NCBI GenBank assembly: GCA_017626365.1
Contig: JAGAIV010000040.1
Span: 1 to 64,000 of the forward strand
Direction: 5' to 3'
DNA: 64,000 nt
From: Clostridia bacterium
GTDB taxonomy: Bacteria > Bacillota > Clostridia > TANB77 > CAG-508
Made by a program: the position numbers and the translations under genes. Under the pieces are notes generated by a model. That model made no database searches and was not told the origin of the DNA. It worked only from the letters and a program-made list of their open reading frames with translations. Below are positions 9,676 through 19,685 of this stretch, piece by piece; the stretch's first letter is position 1; each line of letters begins with the position of its first letter.

Positions 9676-11034
9676 ATGGCAAAAGAAAAAACAGTTTTTG
9701 TGTGTAGTGAATGTGGGTATGAATCACCAAAATGGATGGGAAAATGTCCTGCTTGCAATCAATGGAATACGTTTTATGAGGAGAAGTTAACCAAAGGGTC
9801 TAGCTCAAAGTATGAGAAGAAAAAAGAAGCTGTTCCTATGGTATTAAATAGTTTAGAAGGAAAAGAGGTTAATAGGAATTCAACAGGTTTTGCTGAATTA
9901 GATAGAGTACTTGGTGGAGGTTTAGTAAATGGTTCTCTAGTTTTATTAGGAGGAGAGCCTGGAATTGGAAAATCGACTCTTATTTTACAAATTTGCGATA
10001 AGATTAAAGGCGAAGGAAAGGTATTATATGTATCTGGAGAGGAATCGGCAGAACAAATTAAATTAAGAGCAGATAGGCTAGGTATTCATAACGAAAATAT
10101 TTTATTTTTAGGAGAAACGGATATCGGAGTAGTAGAAGAGGCTATTTTAAAAGTAAATCCTAAATTGGTAATTATTGATTCTATTCAAACAATGTATTCC
10201 GATGAAATTACATCTGCACCAGGAAGTGTTAGCCAAGTAAGAGAAATTACTTCTAAAGTAATGAGAGTATGTAAAGAAAATGCGATAACTACGATTATAA
10301 TAGGTCATGTTACGAAAGATGGAAATATAGCAGGACCAAGAGTTTTAGAACATATGGTAGATACCGTACTATATTTAGAAGGAGAAAGATATTTTTCCTA
10401 CCGAATTTTACGAGGAGTAAAAAATCGTTTTGGTTCTACCAACGAAATCGGTATGTTTGAAATGCAAGATAAAGGAATGTGCGAAATTCTAAATCCATCG
10501 TCTATTCTGATTTCTGAAAGAGAAGAAACGCCACCTGGTTCTATTATTGTAGCAACAATGGAGGGAACAAGACCGCTAATGGTAGAAATTCAAAGTTTAA
10601 CTTCTACAAGTGTTTTTGGACTTCCAAGAAGAACGGCAAATGGAATGGATTATAACCGTTTAACTTTGCTAATTGCTGTATTAGAGAAAAAAGTAGGATT
10701 AAACTTAGGAAACCAAGATGTTTACATCAATGTAGTTGGAGGAATTAAATTAAATGAACCAGCAATCGATTTAGGGGTAGTATTAGCAGCTGCATCTAGT
10801 TATAAAAATGTTCCGATTCCAAAAGGCACTGTTGCCATAGGAGAGGTTGGATTAACGGGAGAAATTAGAAGTGTCAATTTAATAGAAAAAAGAATAAAAG
10901 AAGCAGAAAAATTGGGATTTAAGACTTGTATTATTCCAGAAAGTAACAAAAAACTCTTGAAAGAATCCTTTAAATTAGATATAATAGGCGTGAATGATAT
11001 TATGGACGTTATGAAAAAAATGGGAATTAAGTAA
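9676..11034 (+). CDS. radA: DNA repair protein RadA
   Basis: RadA is a RecA-like ATPase that helps process recombination intermediates. ATG 9676 (MAKEKTVFVC) follows AAAGGAGAAAG and is preferred to the TTG at 9649. A four-cysteine zinc finger (CSECGYESPKWMGKCPAC) occupies residues 11-28. The Walker A motif is GEPGIGKST, the RadA signature is KNRFGSTNE, and the C-terminal 150 residues are the Lon-protease-like domain (GIKLNEPAIDLGV). Its length is normal. disA follows after 9 bases, the conserved radA-disA pairing of Firmicutes. Confidence 0.95.
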   Translation: MAKEKTVFVCSECGYESPKWMGKCPACNQWNTFYEEKLTKGSSSKYEKKKEAVPMVLNSLEGKEVNRNSTGFAELDRVLGGGLVNGSLVLLGGEPGIGKSTLILQICDKIKGEGKVLYVSGEESAEQIKLRADRLGIHNENILFLGETDIGVVEEAILKVNPKLVIIDSIQTMYSDEITSAPGSVSQVREITSKVMRVCKENAITTIIIGHVTKDGNIAGPRVLEHMVDTVLYLEGERYFSYRILRGVKNRFGSTNEIGMFEMQDKGMCEILNPSSILISEREETPPGSIIVATMEGTRPLMVEIQSLTSTSVFGLPRRTANGMDYNRLTLLIAVLEKKVGLNLGNQDVYINVVGGIKLNEPAIDLGVVLAAASSYKNVPIPKGTVAIGEVGLTGEIRSVNLIEKRIKEAEKLGFKTCIIPESNKKLLKESFKLDIIGVNDIMDVMKKMGIK

Positions 11035-11043
11035 GGAGATGTG

Positions 11044-12126
11044 ATGGGATTGAGACTTAACCGAGACACTTTACTAACAGACATTTTAAAGTTAATTGCG
11101 CCGGGTACACCAATAAGAGAAGGTTTAGAAAATATACTAAAGGCAAAAACAGGAGCGTTAATTGTTATTGGAGATTCAAAAGAAGTATTAGATATTGTAG
11201 ATGGTGGGTTCTCAATTAATGAAGATTATACCTCATCAAGGTTATATGAACTGGCAAAAATGGATGGGGCAATTGTACTTAGTAAAGACCTAAAACGTAT
11301 TCTTTTTGCAAATGCACAATTGATTCCAAATGCTAATATTTCAACTCGTGAAACAGGAACAAGACATAGAACAGCAGAACGTACAGCAAAACAAACCAAA
11401 GAATTAGTAATCAGTATTTCTCAAAGAAGAAATATCATTACTGTTTTTAAAGGAGACTTTCGTTACGTCATTGAAGACACAGCAAGAATTTTAGCAAAAG
11501 CAAACCAAGCTTTACAAACAGTTGAAAAATATAAAAAGGTATTTGATGGAAAATTAAATATATTAAATGAATATGAATTTAATGATATTGTTACATTAGA
11601 TAATGTTATAACAGCAATTCAAAGAGCAGAAATGGTTATGAGAATGGTGGGCGAAGTTCAAAGAAATATTGTTGAATTAGGAGAAGAAGGACGTTTAGTG
11701 CAAATGCAATTGGATGAATTAGTTGGCGATTTGGAAAAAGAAGAGTTGTTAATTATAAAAGATTATATGGTACAAGCTAAGAAAAGAAATCCTGAAAAAT
11801 TATTAAATCAAATTATAGATTTGCCATACGAAGATTTAACAAACTCACAAATTATTGCTAAAATATTAGGATATGAGTTGTTTGATAATTACGACGAAGT
11901 TGGAGTTTATACAAAAGGGTATAGGATTTTAAATAAAATTCCAAGAATGCCAAGTAACATTGTTGAAAATCTAATTAAAAAATTCAAATCTTTACAACAT
12001 ATTATTTCAGCAGATATTCCGGAACTAGATGAAGTAGATGGAATTGGAGAAGTAAGAGCAAGAACGATTAAACAATCTATAAAGAGAATGCAAGAGCAAT
12101 TTGTTTTTGATAATGTAATGTTATAA
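11044..12126 (+). CDS. disA: DNA integrity scanning protein, diadenylate cyclase DisA
   Basis: It makes cyclic di-AMP from two ATP and scans DNA for damage. Residues 1-140 form the DAC domain with the DGA motif (MDGAIVLS) and the RHR motif (GTRHRTAER). A helical spine follows, and the C-terminus is a helix-hairpin-helix DNA-binding domain (ELDEVDGIGEVRARTIKQS). ATG 11044 is favoured over GTG 11041 because AAGGAG is only about two bases from the GTG. Confidence 0.95.
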   Translation: MGLRLNRDTLLTDILKLIAPGTPIREGLENILKAKTGALIVIGDSKEVLDIVDGGFSINEDYTSSRLYELAKMDGAIVLSKDLKRILFANAQLIPNANISTRETGTRHRTAERTAKQTKELVISISQRRNIITVFKGDFRYVIEDTARILAKANQALQTVEKYKKVFDGKLNILNEYEFNDIVTLDNVITAIQRAEMVMRMVGEVQRNIVELGEEGRLVQMQLDELVGDLEKEELLIIKDYMVQAKKRNPEKLLNQIIDLPYEDLTNSQIIAKILGYELFDNYDEVGVYTKGYRILNKIPRMPSNIVENLIKKFKSLQHIISADIPELDEVDGIGEVRARTIKQSIKRMQEQFVFDNVML

Positions 12127-12155
12127 TAATTTACCAAAGAAGAGGTGAAGTAAGT

Positions 12156-13765
12156 TTGAAAAAAGAAAAAGGAATAACATTAGTTAGTTTAGCAATTACT
12201 ATCATTGTTATGATTATTATAGCTGGAACAGTAACTACTACAGGAATAGAATCTGTGAGAAATGCAAAAAGAACCACTTTTATAACAGAATTGGAAATGA
12301 TACAAGAAAAAGTGAATACAATATATGAAAAGAGACAGTTAAATGAGGAAAATGCTACATATTATGATACATTAGGAAAAGATTTGTCACTTGTAGAACA
12401 ATCAAGGCTTAATATAGTACTAGATGGAAAAGAAAAAAAAGGATATCGTTATTTCTCAAGAGAAGATTTAAAACAATTAGATTTAGATAATATAACACAA
12501 GATGTTATTATAAATTTTGATACAAGAGATGTAGCAAGTGTAACGGGAGCTAAAATAGATGGAAAGCTGTGCTATAGGTTAACAAATATTCCGGGGTATC
12601 AAACGAATGAAATAGAATATATCAACAAAAATACCCGGAGCTCCGACGTTTGAAGTTGAAGTAATCAAGTTATCGAATTCCTGGCAATTCGCTATAAAAA
12701 ATATAGTATACAATAGCAATGTAGCTGGAGGAACTGTAAGCTATAAATTGCATAGCAGCAGAAATTGGATTATAGTAGGAGAAAGCAATTATTTTGAAGT
12801 AGGGAATTCTCGGATTGTATGATATAAAATTAACAGATAAAGCAGGAAATAGCACTATTGTACAATCAGGAACAAATTGTAAATTAGTAGAAGATGCAAA
12901 CGGAAACAAAATTCCGGTACCAAATGGATTTAGTCCAATTACAACAAACGACCAAGGAACTAAAGAAACAGGATTTGTAATTAAAAATGATACAGATGGA
13001 AATGAATATGTATGGGTACCAGTAGATGATACAACAACATATAGTTATAATAGATATGCATTTACAAGAGATAATTGGGAATATGCACAAACAAAAGGAG
13101 AATATGACGGTACAACGAATAGTTATAAAATAATTATGGGTTCATATGATTATACAGAAGCAATGCCAAGTATAGATGTAACAAGAACAGAACTAAATAG
13201 TGTAAATGCATATAAAGGATTCTATATAGGAAGATATGAAATAGGTGTAATAGGAATATTAGATAAATCAGATATGATAGATAATTATACTGCTCCCAAT
13301 GAAACATGGACAGGGTATAGTAATGGGACGGCAGTAGTACAAGAAGGGAAACAAGTATGGAATTATATAACAAGAGATAAAGCACGTGAAGTAGCAGAAA
13401 GTATGTATAGTGATAATGATGCAATAATAAGTAGATTATGTAGTAGTTATGCATGGGATACGGCATTGAAATTCATAGAAACACAAAATAGCACTTATCC
13501 AACGAACAGTGTTGGAGGATATTATGATCAATCGGAACCAAGTACAACAGGATATGATACAGTACATCCATGTAACATTTATGATATGGGAGGAAATGTT
13601 TACGAATGGACGACAGAGGTTTCTAGCTATACCAGAACCCCTTGCACGCTACGTGGAGGCGGTTACTACGACTATGCTAGCAATTATCCAGCAGCCTATC
13701 GTTGCAACATTAGTGCGACCTATGCCAACGCTTACTTCGGTTTTCGTTCCACATTATACTTGTAG
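12156..13765 (+). CDS. Pilin-like surface protein with FGE-sulfatase/C-type-lectin fold, two +1 CGG shifts
   Basis: TTG 12156 begins a type IV pilin-like N-terminus (KGITLVSLAITIIVMIIIAG). The chain can only be read through with +1 shifts at CGG 12636 and CGG 12811; the joined product is 535 residues. Across the joins it reads INKNT-GAPTFEVEVIK and FEVGNS-GLYDIKLTDKAGN, continuous beta-rich domain sequence. The C-terminal 250 residues match the formylglycine-generating-enzyme-like fold (EYVWVPV, YIGRYEIG, IYDMGGNVYEWT, GFRSTLYL). No catalytic cysteine pair is evident, so binding rather than catalysis is likely. The final 120 bases are GC-richer and resemble a DGR variable region. It starts 30 bases after disA. 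Confidence 0.85.
12636..12639 (+). other. +1 frameshift site CGGA, first in the pilin/lectin gene
   Basis: Zero frame ACC CGG AGC would run into a stop five codons later. Skipping C gives ACC GGA GCT (T-G-A), with the frame then open for 58 codons to the next site. The P-site codon is ACC. Confidence 0.85.
12811..12814 (+). other. +1 frameshift site CGGA, second in the pilin/lectin gene
   Basis: In the frame entered at 12637 the codons are TCT CGG ATT GTA TGA. Skipping C gives TCT GGA TTG (S-G-L), open to the stop at 13763-13765. The P-site codon is TCT. Confidence 0.87.
13622..13765 (+). other. Candidate diversity-generating-retroelement variable region
   Basis: The 3' end of the lectin-fold gene is richer in C and G than its surroundings and has many TAC, TAT, GAC, AAC and AGC codons between conserved anchors (LRGGGY, PAAYRCN, FGFRSTLYL). 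These are the usual positions of variable residues in DGR-diversified C-type-lectin proteins. No template repeat or reverse transcriptase was found in the window, so any retroelement would act from elsewhere. Confidence 0.5.
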
Positions 13766-13863
13766 CACTGGACGCTGAAGAATAGATAGAGAGACTACAA
13801 GAAGTAGTATGGATAAAAAGTAGAGTAGAATGAAAATAAAGCAAAATTTAGGAGGAAAGAAAA

Positions 13864-14631
13864 ATGAAATTTAAAAATGTAATGATAATAATAGCAATTG
13901 TTTTAGTGATTGCATTAATAGGATGGTTAGGATTTGGGTATTACCAAAAAGTATTTGTGAAGACTCAAAATCCAATTGCAACTATGGAAATAGATGGGTA
14001 TGGTACAATTAAAATAGAATTATATCCAGATATGGCACCAAATACAGTAGCAAACTTTATTTCTCTAGCAAATCGTGGATTTTATAATGGACTTACTTTC
14101 CATAGAACCATACCAGGATTTATGATTCAAGGTGGAGATAAGAATGGAGATGGAAAAGGTTCGCCATATTATAGTGACTTAAAAGATGATGGAGAAGAAA
14201 AAGCGTATAGTATTAACGGAGAATTTGTTGCAAATGGGTTTAAACAAAATACATTAAGACATGAAGAAGGAGTTGTATCTATGGCAAGAGGAGATTACTC
14301 TAATTATGGAAGTCCAGAGCTAGCAAAAGAAGGATATAATTCAGCAGGTTCACAATTCTTTATAATGACAAGTGATAATTCATCTTTAAATGGATTATAT
14401 TCAGCATTTGGCAAAGTAATAGAAGGAATGGATATTGTTCATCAAATTGAAAATTTAGAAGTTGTTACAAGAGAAACTAACCAAGAAGGTACAGACAAAC
14501 CAGTAAATCCTCCAGTAATCAAGAGCCTAACAGTAGAAACATATGGTGTAGATTATGGTATGCCGGAAACACATGACCAATTTGATATCCAAAGTTGGTT
14601 TATGAATAACCTAGGAACAAGCTTACAATAA
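13864..14631 (+). CDS. Membrane-anchored cyclophilin-type peptidyl-prolyl isomerase
   Basis: It catalyses cis-trans isomerisation of proline peptide bonds. Residues 5-27 form a single N-terminal membrane anchor, with the catalytic domain outside. Cyclophilin motifs are present: FHRTIPGFMIQGGD, GVVSMARGD, SAGSQFFIMTSD and LNGLYSAFGKVIEGMDIV. The Arg in HRT and the FIMT segment are the active-site residues. An AGGAGG site precedes the ATG. A likely role is folding exported proteins. Confidence 0.92.
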   Translation: MKFKNVMIIIAIVLVIALIGWLGFGYYQKVFVKTQNPIATMEIDGYGTIKIELYPDMAPNTVANFISLANRGFYNGLTFHRTIPGFMIQGGDKNGDGKGSPYYSDLKDDGEEKAYSINGEFVANGFKQNTLRHEEGVVSMARGDYSNYGSPELAKEGYNSAGSQFFIMTSDNSSLNGLYSAFGKVIEGMDIVHQIENLEVVTRETNQEGTDKPVNPPVIKSLTVETYGVDYGMPETHDQFDIQSWFMNNLGTSLQ

Positions 14632-14640
14632 AAATGGAAA

Positions 14641-14668
14641 AAACAAGCAAAACTGCTTGTTTTTTTGT
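14641..14668 (+). terminator. Rho-independent terminator after the cyclophilin gene
   Basis: A stem AAACAAGCA/TGCTTGTTT with a four-base loop is followed by T7. Confidence 0.9.
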
Positions 14669-14713
14669 TTAAAAAATTATATAATATTGAACTATATAAA
14701 GGAGATGATATAA

Positions 14714-15001
14714 ATGCAAGTAAGTAAAGAAGAGATTTTGCATATCGCAAAATTAGCAAATTTAAACTTAAAAGAAGAAGAAGTAAACACTTATATGGGA
14801 CACTTAGAAGAAATTTTAAATTTTGCAAATGTAGTAAATGAAGCACCAATCGAAGGGTTAGAAGAAAGTATTGGTGTGAATGAAGCTTATAATGTATTTA
14901 GAAGAGATGAAATAGTACAAGGATTACAAAGAGAGGAACTTTTACAAAACGCACCAGATAGCCAAGAAGGAATGTTTAAAATTCCAAAAGTAATTAATTA
15001 A
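14714..15001 (+). CDS. gatC: Asp/Glu-tRNA amidotransferase subunit C
   Basis: A 95-residue small subunit of GatCAB, which converts misacylated Glu-tRNA(Gln) and Asp-tRNA(Asn) to Gln and Asn forms. It shows the GatC pattern ILHIAKLANLNLKEEE with ILNFANVVNEA and a C-terminal R-x-D-E region (FRRDEIVQG). AAAGGAG precedes the ATG. gatA and gatB follow on the same strand. Confidence 0.93.
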   Translation: MQVSKEEILHIAKLANLNLKEEEVNTYMGHLEEILNFANVVNEAPIEGLEESIGVNEAYNVFRRDEIVQGLQREELLQNAPDSQEGMFKIPKVIN

Positions 15002-15097
15002 GAGATATACATATTACAAAAATAGGTAGGGATTGATGCCTTCATCGATCTGGTAAAAATAACAAGATAACCTAAAAATGAGATAGGAGGAACGTTA

Positions 15098-16552
15098 ATG
15101 GAAATTTATGAATTAACGGTACATGAATTATTAGAAAAACTATATAAAAAAGAAATCACCAAAGAGGAAATATTAACTTCTTACCAAAATAGAATTAATG
15201 AAAAAGAAAAAGATGTACAAGCTTTTGTTACTATTACAGAAGAAGAGGCAAAAGAACAATTTAAAAAAGTTCAAGAAGGAAATAACACATCAAAATTAGC
15301 AGGCATTCCAATCGGAATAAAAGATAACATTTGTACAAAAGGAATAAAAACAACATGTGCTTCCAAAATGCTTGAAAACTTTGTATCACCATATGATGCA
15401 ACAGTTATGGATAAAATAAATGCAGAAGGTATGGTTACTCTTGGAAAATTAAACATGGATGAATTTGCTATGGGAGGTTCCACAGAGCATTCATATTTTA
15501 AGAAAACAAAAAATCCATGGAATTTAAATAAAGTACCAGGAGGTTCCTCAGGAGGGTCTGCAGCAGCAGTTGCAGCAGGAATGGTGCCATGGGCATTAGG
15601 TTCCGATACAGGAGGAAGTATTCGTCAACCAGCATCTTTTTGTGGAATTGTTGGACTAAAACCAACCTATGGCCTTGTTTCTCGTTTTGGACTTGTAGCA
15701 TTTGCTTCATCTTTAGATCAAATAGGAACATTAACAAAAGATGTAGAGGATTCTGCACTTCTTTTAAATGTAATTGCAGGACATGACGAAAAAGATTCCA
15801 CATCAGCTGCTAAAGAAAAAGAAGATTATACCAAAGCTTTAAAAAATGATGTAAAAGGACTTAAAATTGGTGTTCCAAAAGAATATTTTGGAGAAGGAAT
15901 AAACGAAGAAGTAAAAGCATCAATTGAGAAAGTAATTGAAAAATATAGAGAATTAGGTGCAACCGTAGAAGAATGTTCATTAGATGTTGCAGACTATGCC
16001 CTTGCCACGTATTACATCATTGCTTGTGCAGAGGCAAGCTCTAACCTTGGAAGATTTGATGGAATTCGTTATGGTTATAGAACTAAAAATTACGAGAATT
16101 TAAAAGATATCTACCGTAACTCAAGGAGTGAAGGATTTGGAGCAGAAGTAAAAAGAAGAATTATTTTAGGTACTTATGTACTTTCTTCAGGATACTATGA
16201 TGCTTATTATAAAAAAGCACAACAAGTGAGAACACTTGTAAAAAATGAGTTTGCAAGAAACTTTGAAAAATATGATGTAATTTTAACACCAACGGCTTCT
16301 AATGTTGCATTTGATATCGGTTCTAAAATTAATGATCCATTAGAAATGTACTTAGCAGACCTTTGTACGGTTCCTGTTAATATAGCAGGACTTCCAGGAA
16401 TTAGTGTTCCTTGCGGATTAAACAGTGAGAAAATGCCAATTGGATTCCAATTAATAGGAAAGCCATTTGCAGAATCTACTATCTTAAATGCTGCCTATAC
16501 ATATGAACAAAATACCGATTTTAAAAAAAATAAACCAGAGTTTAAAAATTAG
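15098..16552 (+). CDS. gatA: Asp/Glu-tRNA amidotransferase subunit A
   Basis: The glutaminase/amidase subunit, 484 residues. The amidase signature [21 protein letters not shown] includes the catalytic serine, with a second Ser in [12 protein letters not shown] and the Lys of the Ser-cisSer-Lys triad in [20 protein letters not shown] lies before the ATG. No in-frame CGG and no shift. Confidence 0.96.
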   Translation: MEIYELTVHELLEKLYKKEITKEEILTSYQNRINEKEKDVQAFVTITEEEAKEQFKKVQEGNNTSKLAGIPIGIKDNICTKGIKTTCASKMLENFVSPYDATVMDKINAEGMVTLGKLNMDEFAMGGSTEHSYFKKTKNPWNLNKVPGGSSGGSAAAVAAGMVPWALGSDTGGSIRQPASFCGIVGLKPTYGLVSRFGLVAFASSLDQIGTLTKDVEDSALLLNVIAGHDEKDSTSAAKEKEDYTKALKNDVKGLKIGVPKEYFGEGINEEVKASIEKVIEKYRELGATVEECSLDVADYALATYYIIACAEASSNLGRFDGIRYGYRTKNYENLKDIYRNSRSEGFGAEVKRRIILGTYVLSSGYYDAYYKKAQQVRTLVKNEFARNFEKYDVILTPTASNVAFDIGSKINDPLEMYLADLCTVPVNIAGLPGISVPCGLNSEKMPIGFQLIGKPFAESTILNAAYTYEQNTDFKKNKPEFKN

Positions 16553-16566
16553 GGAGGGAAGAAAAT

Positions 16567-18012
16567 ATGTCAAGAGAAGATTATGAAGTTGTAATAGGAT
16601 TGGAAGTACACGCAGAACTTGCAACAAAGACTAAAATATTTTGTTCCTGTCCTACTGAATTTGGTGGAGAACCAAATACCCATTGCTGCCCAATTTGTAT
16701 GGCATTACCTGGAACATTACCAGTATTAAATGAAAAAGTAGTAGAATATGCAGTGCGTGCTGGCCTTGCAACAAACTGTGAAATTGAACAAAATAGTAAA
16801 AACGACCGTAAAAACTACTTTTATCCAGATTTACCAAAAGCATATCAAATTTCACAATATGATAGACCCCTTTGCAAAAGAGGAAGCATAGAAATTGAAA
16901 ACGAGAAAGGTGAAAAAAGAACCATTCGTATTACTAGAATTCATATTGAAGAAGATGCTGGTAAATTAAACCATGATGAATTTGGTGGAGGAAGCTTAGT
17001 AGATTTAAACCGTGCTGGGGTTCCACTAATTGAAATTGTATCTGAACCAGATATACGTTCTAGTGTAGAGGCAGAAAATTATTTAAGAAAATTAAAATCA
17101 ATACTAGAATATATTGAAGTATCTGATTGTAAAATGCAAGAAGGTTCTCTTCGTGCAGATGTTAATGTTTCTGTACGCAAAAAGGGAGAAACAAAGCTTG
17201 GTACTCGTACTGAAATGAAAAACATGAACTCATTTAGATCTATTGTAAGAGGAATTGAATACGAAATCGACCGTCAAATTGACTTGATTGAAGATGGGGG
17301 AGTAGTAGAACAAGAAACTTTAAGATGGGATGATGTATCAGGAAGAACATTCTCTATGAGAGATAAAGAAGATGCACAAGATTATAGATATTTCCCAGAC
17401 CCAGATTTAGTTGCGATTCGTTTATCCGATGAATATATAGAGAATATCAGAAAGTCACTACCAGAGCTTCCAGAATCAAGAAGAGAAAGATATATAGAAG
17501 AATATAAATTAACAGAGCGTGAAGCAAATCTATTAACAGCATCAAAGTATTTATCAAATCTTTTTGAAAGTACAACATCAATTTGTGGCAATGCAAAAGC
17601 TGCTTGTAACTGGATTTTATCTGATATTTCTAGAATTTTAAATGAAAGAGAAATGGAACCAAATGAAATTCCATTTACATCAGATCATTTAGCAGAATTA
17701 ATTGCTTTAATTGAAAAAGGAACTATTAGTAGTGCAATTGCAAAAAAAGTACTAGAAGAATTATTTGAAAATCCAAATAAACCAAGCAAAATTATAGAAG
17801 AAAAAGGATGGATTCAAATTTCCGATGAGGGGGCAATTCGCGAAGTGGTACTAAAAGTACTACAAGCAACCCCACAATCTGTAGCAGATTTTAAAGCCGG
17901 AAAAGAAAAAGCAATTGGTTTCTTAGTAGGGCAAGCAATGAAAGAAACAAAAGGAAAAGCAAATCCACAAATGTTAAATAAGATGTTTGTAGAAGAAATT
18001 AACAAAATGTAA
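16567..18012 (+). CDS. gatB: Asp/Glu-tRNA amidotransferase subunit B
   Basis: The ATP-dependent kinase subunit, 481 residues, with GLEVHAELAT at the N-terminus, zinc-site cysteines (FCSCPTEFGGEPNTHCC), the signature YFYPDLPKAYQISQYD, and a C-terminal YqeY-like tail domain ending in GQAMKETKGKANPQ. It follows gatA after 14 bases with GGGAGG in between. Confidence 0.96.
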   Translation: MSREDYEVVIGLEVHAELATKTKIFCSCPTEFGGEPNTHCCPICMALPGTLPVLNEKVVEYAVRAGLATNCEIEQNSKNDRKNYFYPDLPKAYQISQYDRPLCKRGSIEIENEKGEKRTIRITRIHIEEDAGKLNHDEFGGGSLVDLNRAGVPLIEIVSEPDIRSSVEAENYLRKLKSILEYIEVSDCKMQEGSLRADVNVSVRKKGETKLGTRTEMKNMNSFRSIVRGIEYEIDRQIDLIEDGGVVEQETLRWDDVSGRTFSMRDKEDAQDYRYFPDPDLVAIRLSDEYIENIRKSLPELPESRRERYIEEYKLTEREANLLTASKYLSNLFESTTSICGNAKAACNWILSDISRILNEREMEPNEIPFTSDHLAELIALIEKGTISSAIAKKVLEELFENPNKPSKIIEEKGWIQISDEGAIREVVLKVLQATPQSVADFKAGKEKAIGFLVGQAMKETKGKANPQMLNKMFVEEINKM

Positions 18013-18023
18013 ATAATATAATG

Positions 18024-18054
18024 AAACACCGCAGGTAGATTGCCTGCGGTGTTT
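18024..18054 (+). terminator. Terminator of the gatCAB operon
   Basis: A 12-bp perfect stem AAACACCGCAGG/CCTGCGGTGTTT with a seven-base loop. Confidence 0.85.
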
Positions 18055-18064
18055 GCTTCCATAT

Positions 18065-18175
18065 TCAGTTGTTATTTGAGTGAGTATAAACATTATACCA
18101 ATAATTGAAGTTTTTCTTACTGTTAAAAGGATTAACCCATATAACAATTTTCTTTTTTGTTGCACTCTTTGACAT
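18065..18175 (-). CDS. Candidate 36-residue basic small protein
   Basis: On the minus strand a clear AGGAGG lies six bases before ATG (18175-18173), opening 36 codons (MSKSATKKKIVIWVNPFNSK...) to TGA at 18067-18065. It is basic and aromatic at the centre (NYWYNVYTH). A TATAAT-like element and a small palindrome (ATGCTAT/ATAGCAT) lie upstream. No family is recognised. The ribosome site makes it more credible than a chance frame. Confidence 0.45.
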   Translation of the reverse strand: MSKSATKKKIVIWVNPFNSKKNFNYWYNVYTHSNNN

Positions 18176-18260
18176 TTTAGTCCTCCTAAGAATATGATTT
18201 TTATAGCGAATACTTATGCTATACTTATATTATAGCATATAACTTAACATAAATCAAATT

Positions 18261-18509
18261 TTAGCAGATTTGTTTTTTTATTGTATCAATTGCAAAAGCA
18301 CAAATGATGAATTCAACAGCGAAAAATAAACTTAAACGAAATACGGATAAGCCAATATAATAAAGTGTCAAATTAGCATTTAGTTCATAAGCAATTAATA
18401 ATCCCATACTAATCATACAAACAAGAAATGAAAAAAGAAAACCATAATTCATAATCTTTTTTATTTTTTCCTCCATCGATTTAAAGTTATCTATTAAGAC
18501 TTTTATCAT
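18261..18509 (-). CDS. Small two-segment membrane protein
   Basis: I chose ATG at 18509 (MIKVLIDNFKSMEEK) because GGAGG lies about eight bases upstream; a longer frame from 18524 would start inside that site. The product is 82 residues with two hydrophobic segments (YGFLFSFLVCMISMGLLIAYEL and LSLFFAVEFIICAFAI). Family not recognised. Confidence 0.65.
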   Translation of the reverse strand: MIKVLIDNFKSMEEKIKKIMNYGFLFSFLVCMISMGLLIAYELNANLTLYYIGLSVFRLSLFFAVEFIICAFAIDTIKKQIC

Positions 18510-18597
18510 ATATATTTCCTCCAATTTCTAAAGACACTTATAATATAATAGTAACATGAAAGGAACCTGAAATCAAAGGTAATTCATGGTAAATAAA

Positions 18598-18626
18598 AAT
18601 CCTCAAAGTTTTACTTTGAGGATTTT
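18598..18626 (-). terminator. Terminator downstream of rpsT
   Basis: A stem AATCCTCAAAG/CTTTGAGGATT with a five-base loop sits just beyond the rpsT stop codon on the minus strand. Confidence 0.8.
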
Positions 18627-18660
18627 GTTTAAAAAACTATGCATAATTTTTCAATATTCT

Positions 18661-18927
18661 CTATGCTTTTATAGCATTTAATTTTTTTGCTAATCTAGAT
18701 TTTTTTCTAGCTGCTGTGTTTTTAACAATAACACCTTTTGTACAAGCCATATCAATTTTCTTACTAGCATCTACAAATAAGCTTTCAGCACTCTTAACAT
18801 CTTTTGCTTCAACAGCTTCTTCAAATTTTCTAACAGCAGTTCTATAACCTGATTTAACCATATTATTTCTTAATGTTTTCTTTTCGATAACACTTACTCT
18901 TTTAATTGCTGATTTAATGTTTGGCAT
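18661..18927 (-). CDS. rpsT: Small ribosomal subunit protein bS20
   Basis: An 88-residue basic helical protein ([20 protein letters not shown]..., ending [20 protein letters not shown]) that binds 16S rRNA in the 30S body. An AGGAGG site precedes the start, and its terminator lies at 18598. Confidence 0.96.
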   Translation of the reverse strand: MPNIKSAIKRVSVIEKKTLRNNMVKSGYRTAVRKFEEAVEAKDVKSAESLFVDASKKIDMACTKGVIVKNTAARKKSRLAKKLNAIKA

Positions 18928-19018
18928 CTAAGTTTGCACCTCCTTATAAAAGTAAAATAAACTATAACGCATAATATTCTATCATAATATTAGCAAAAAA
19001 GCAATACTTTAATTAGAT

Positions 19019-19537
19019 TTATTTTTCGCTAATTTCCAATTGTTCACCAACAATTTCCTCTTTTTCATCTAAAATAGAAGTACAGTGAGGACATCTTGAT
19101 GCTTTTATATTAATTTCAGATAAACAGAAAGGACATATCTTTGTTGTAGGAACAGGAACTGAATCTTGTTCTTGATTTTTCTTTTTCTTCTTAAAGAACT
19201 TATTTTCTTTTTCTAATTTTTGATTAAACTCTTTTGATTTTTCTTCTAAGGTTTTATTTAATTTGTTAATATAACGAACCATAAGAAAAACACTAAAAGC
19301 AATAATTAAGAAATTAATAACATTTGTAATAAAGGAACCGTATTTAATGGAAGTATTACCAAAAGTTAATACCATATCATTAAAATCAATTTTTCCAGTG
19401 AAAATAGAAACAAAAGGCATAATAATGTCATTTACTAATGAATTTACAATTTTCTGAAATCCACCACCGATGATTACACCAATTGCTAGATCTACAACAT
19501 TTCCTTTTGTAGCAAATTCTTTAAATTCTTTCCACAT
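19019..19537 (-). CDS. mscL: Large-conductance mechanosensitive channel with C-terminal zinc ribbon
   Basis: MscL opens under membrane tension to release solutes. The N-terminus ([24 protein letters not shown]) and the first pore helix are typical; the second helix is [17 protein letters not shown]. After the usual C-terminal helical bundle the protein carries an extra tail with CPFC and CPHC pairs about 15 residues apart, a zinc-ribbon pattern. The total of 172 residues exceeds the usual 120-150. The tail is cytoplasmic and its role is unknown. Confidence 0.92.
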   Translation of the reverse strand: MWKEFKEFATKGNVVDLAIGVIIGGGFQKIVNSLVNDIIMPFVSIFTGKIDFNDMVLTFGNTSIKYGSFITNVINFLIIAFSVFLMVRYINKLNKTLEEKSKEFNQKLEKENKFFKKKKKNQEQDSVPVPTTKICPFCLSEINIKASRCPHCTSILDEKEEIVGEQLEISEK

Positions 19538-19685
19538 AAATATTCTCTCCTTACTTTAAAATCTTCTTTAATCATACGATAAAACACGAAAAATGTCAAA
19601 CTGGAATAAATATAAAAAAACTCTTCTAAAATGCGAAAAAATATTGTATAATAGAATATATTACATTTGAGGAGAAAAACACTTT

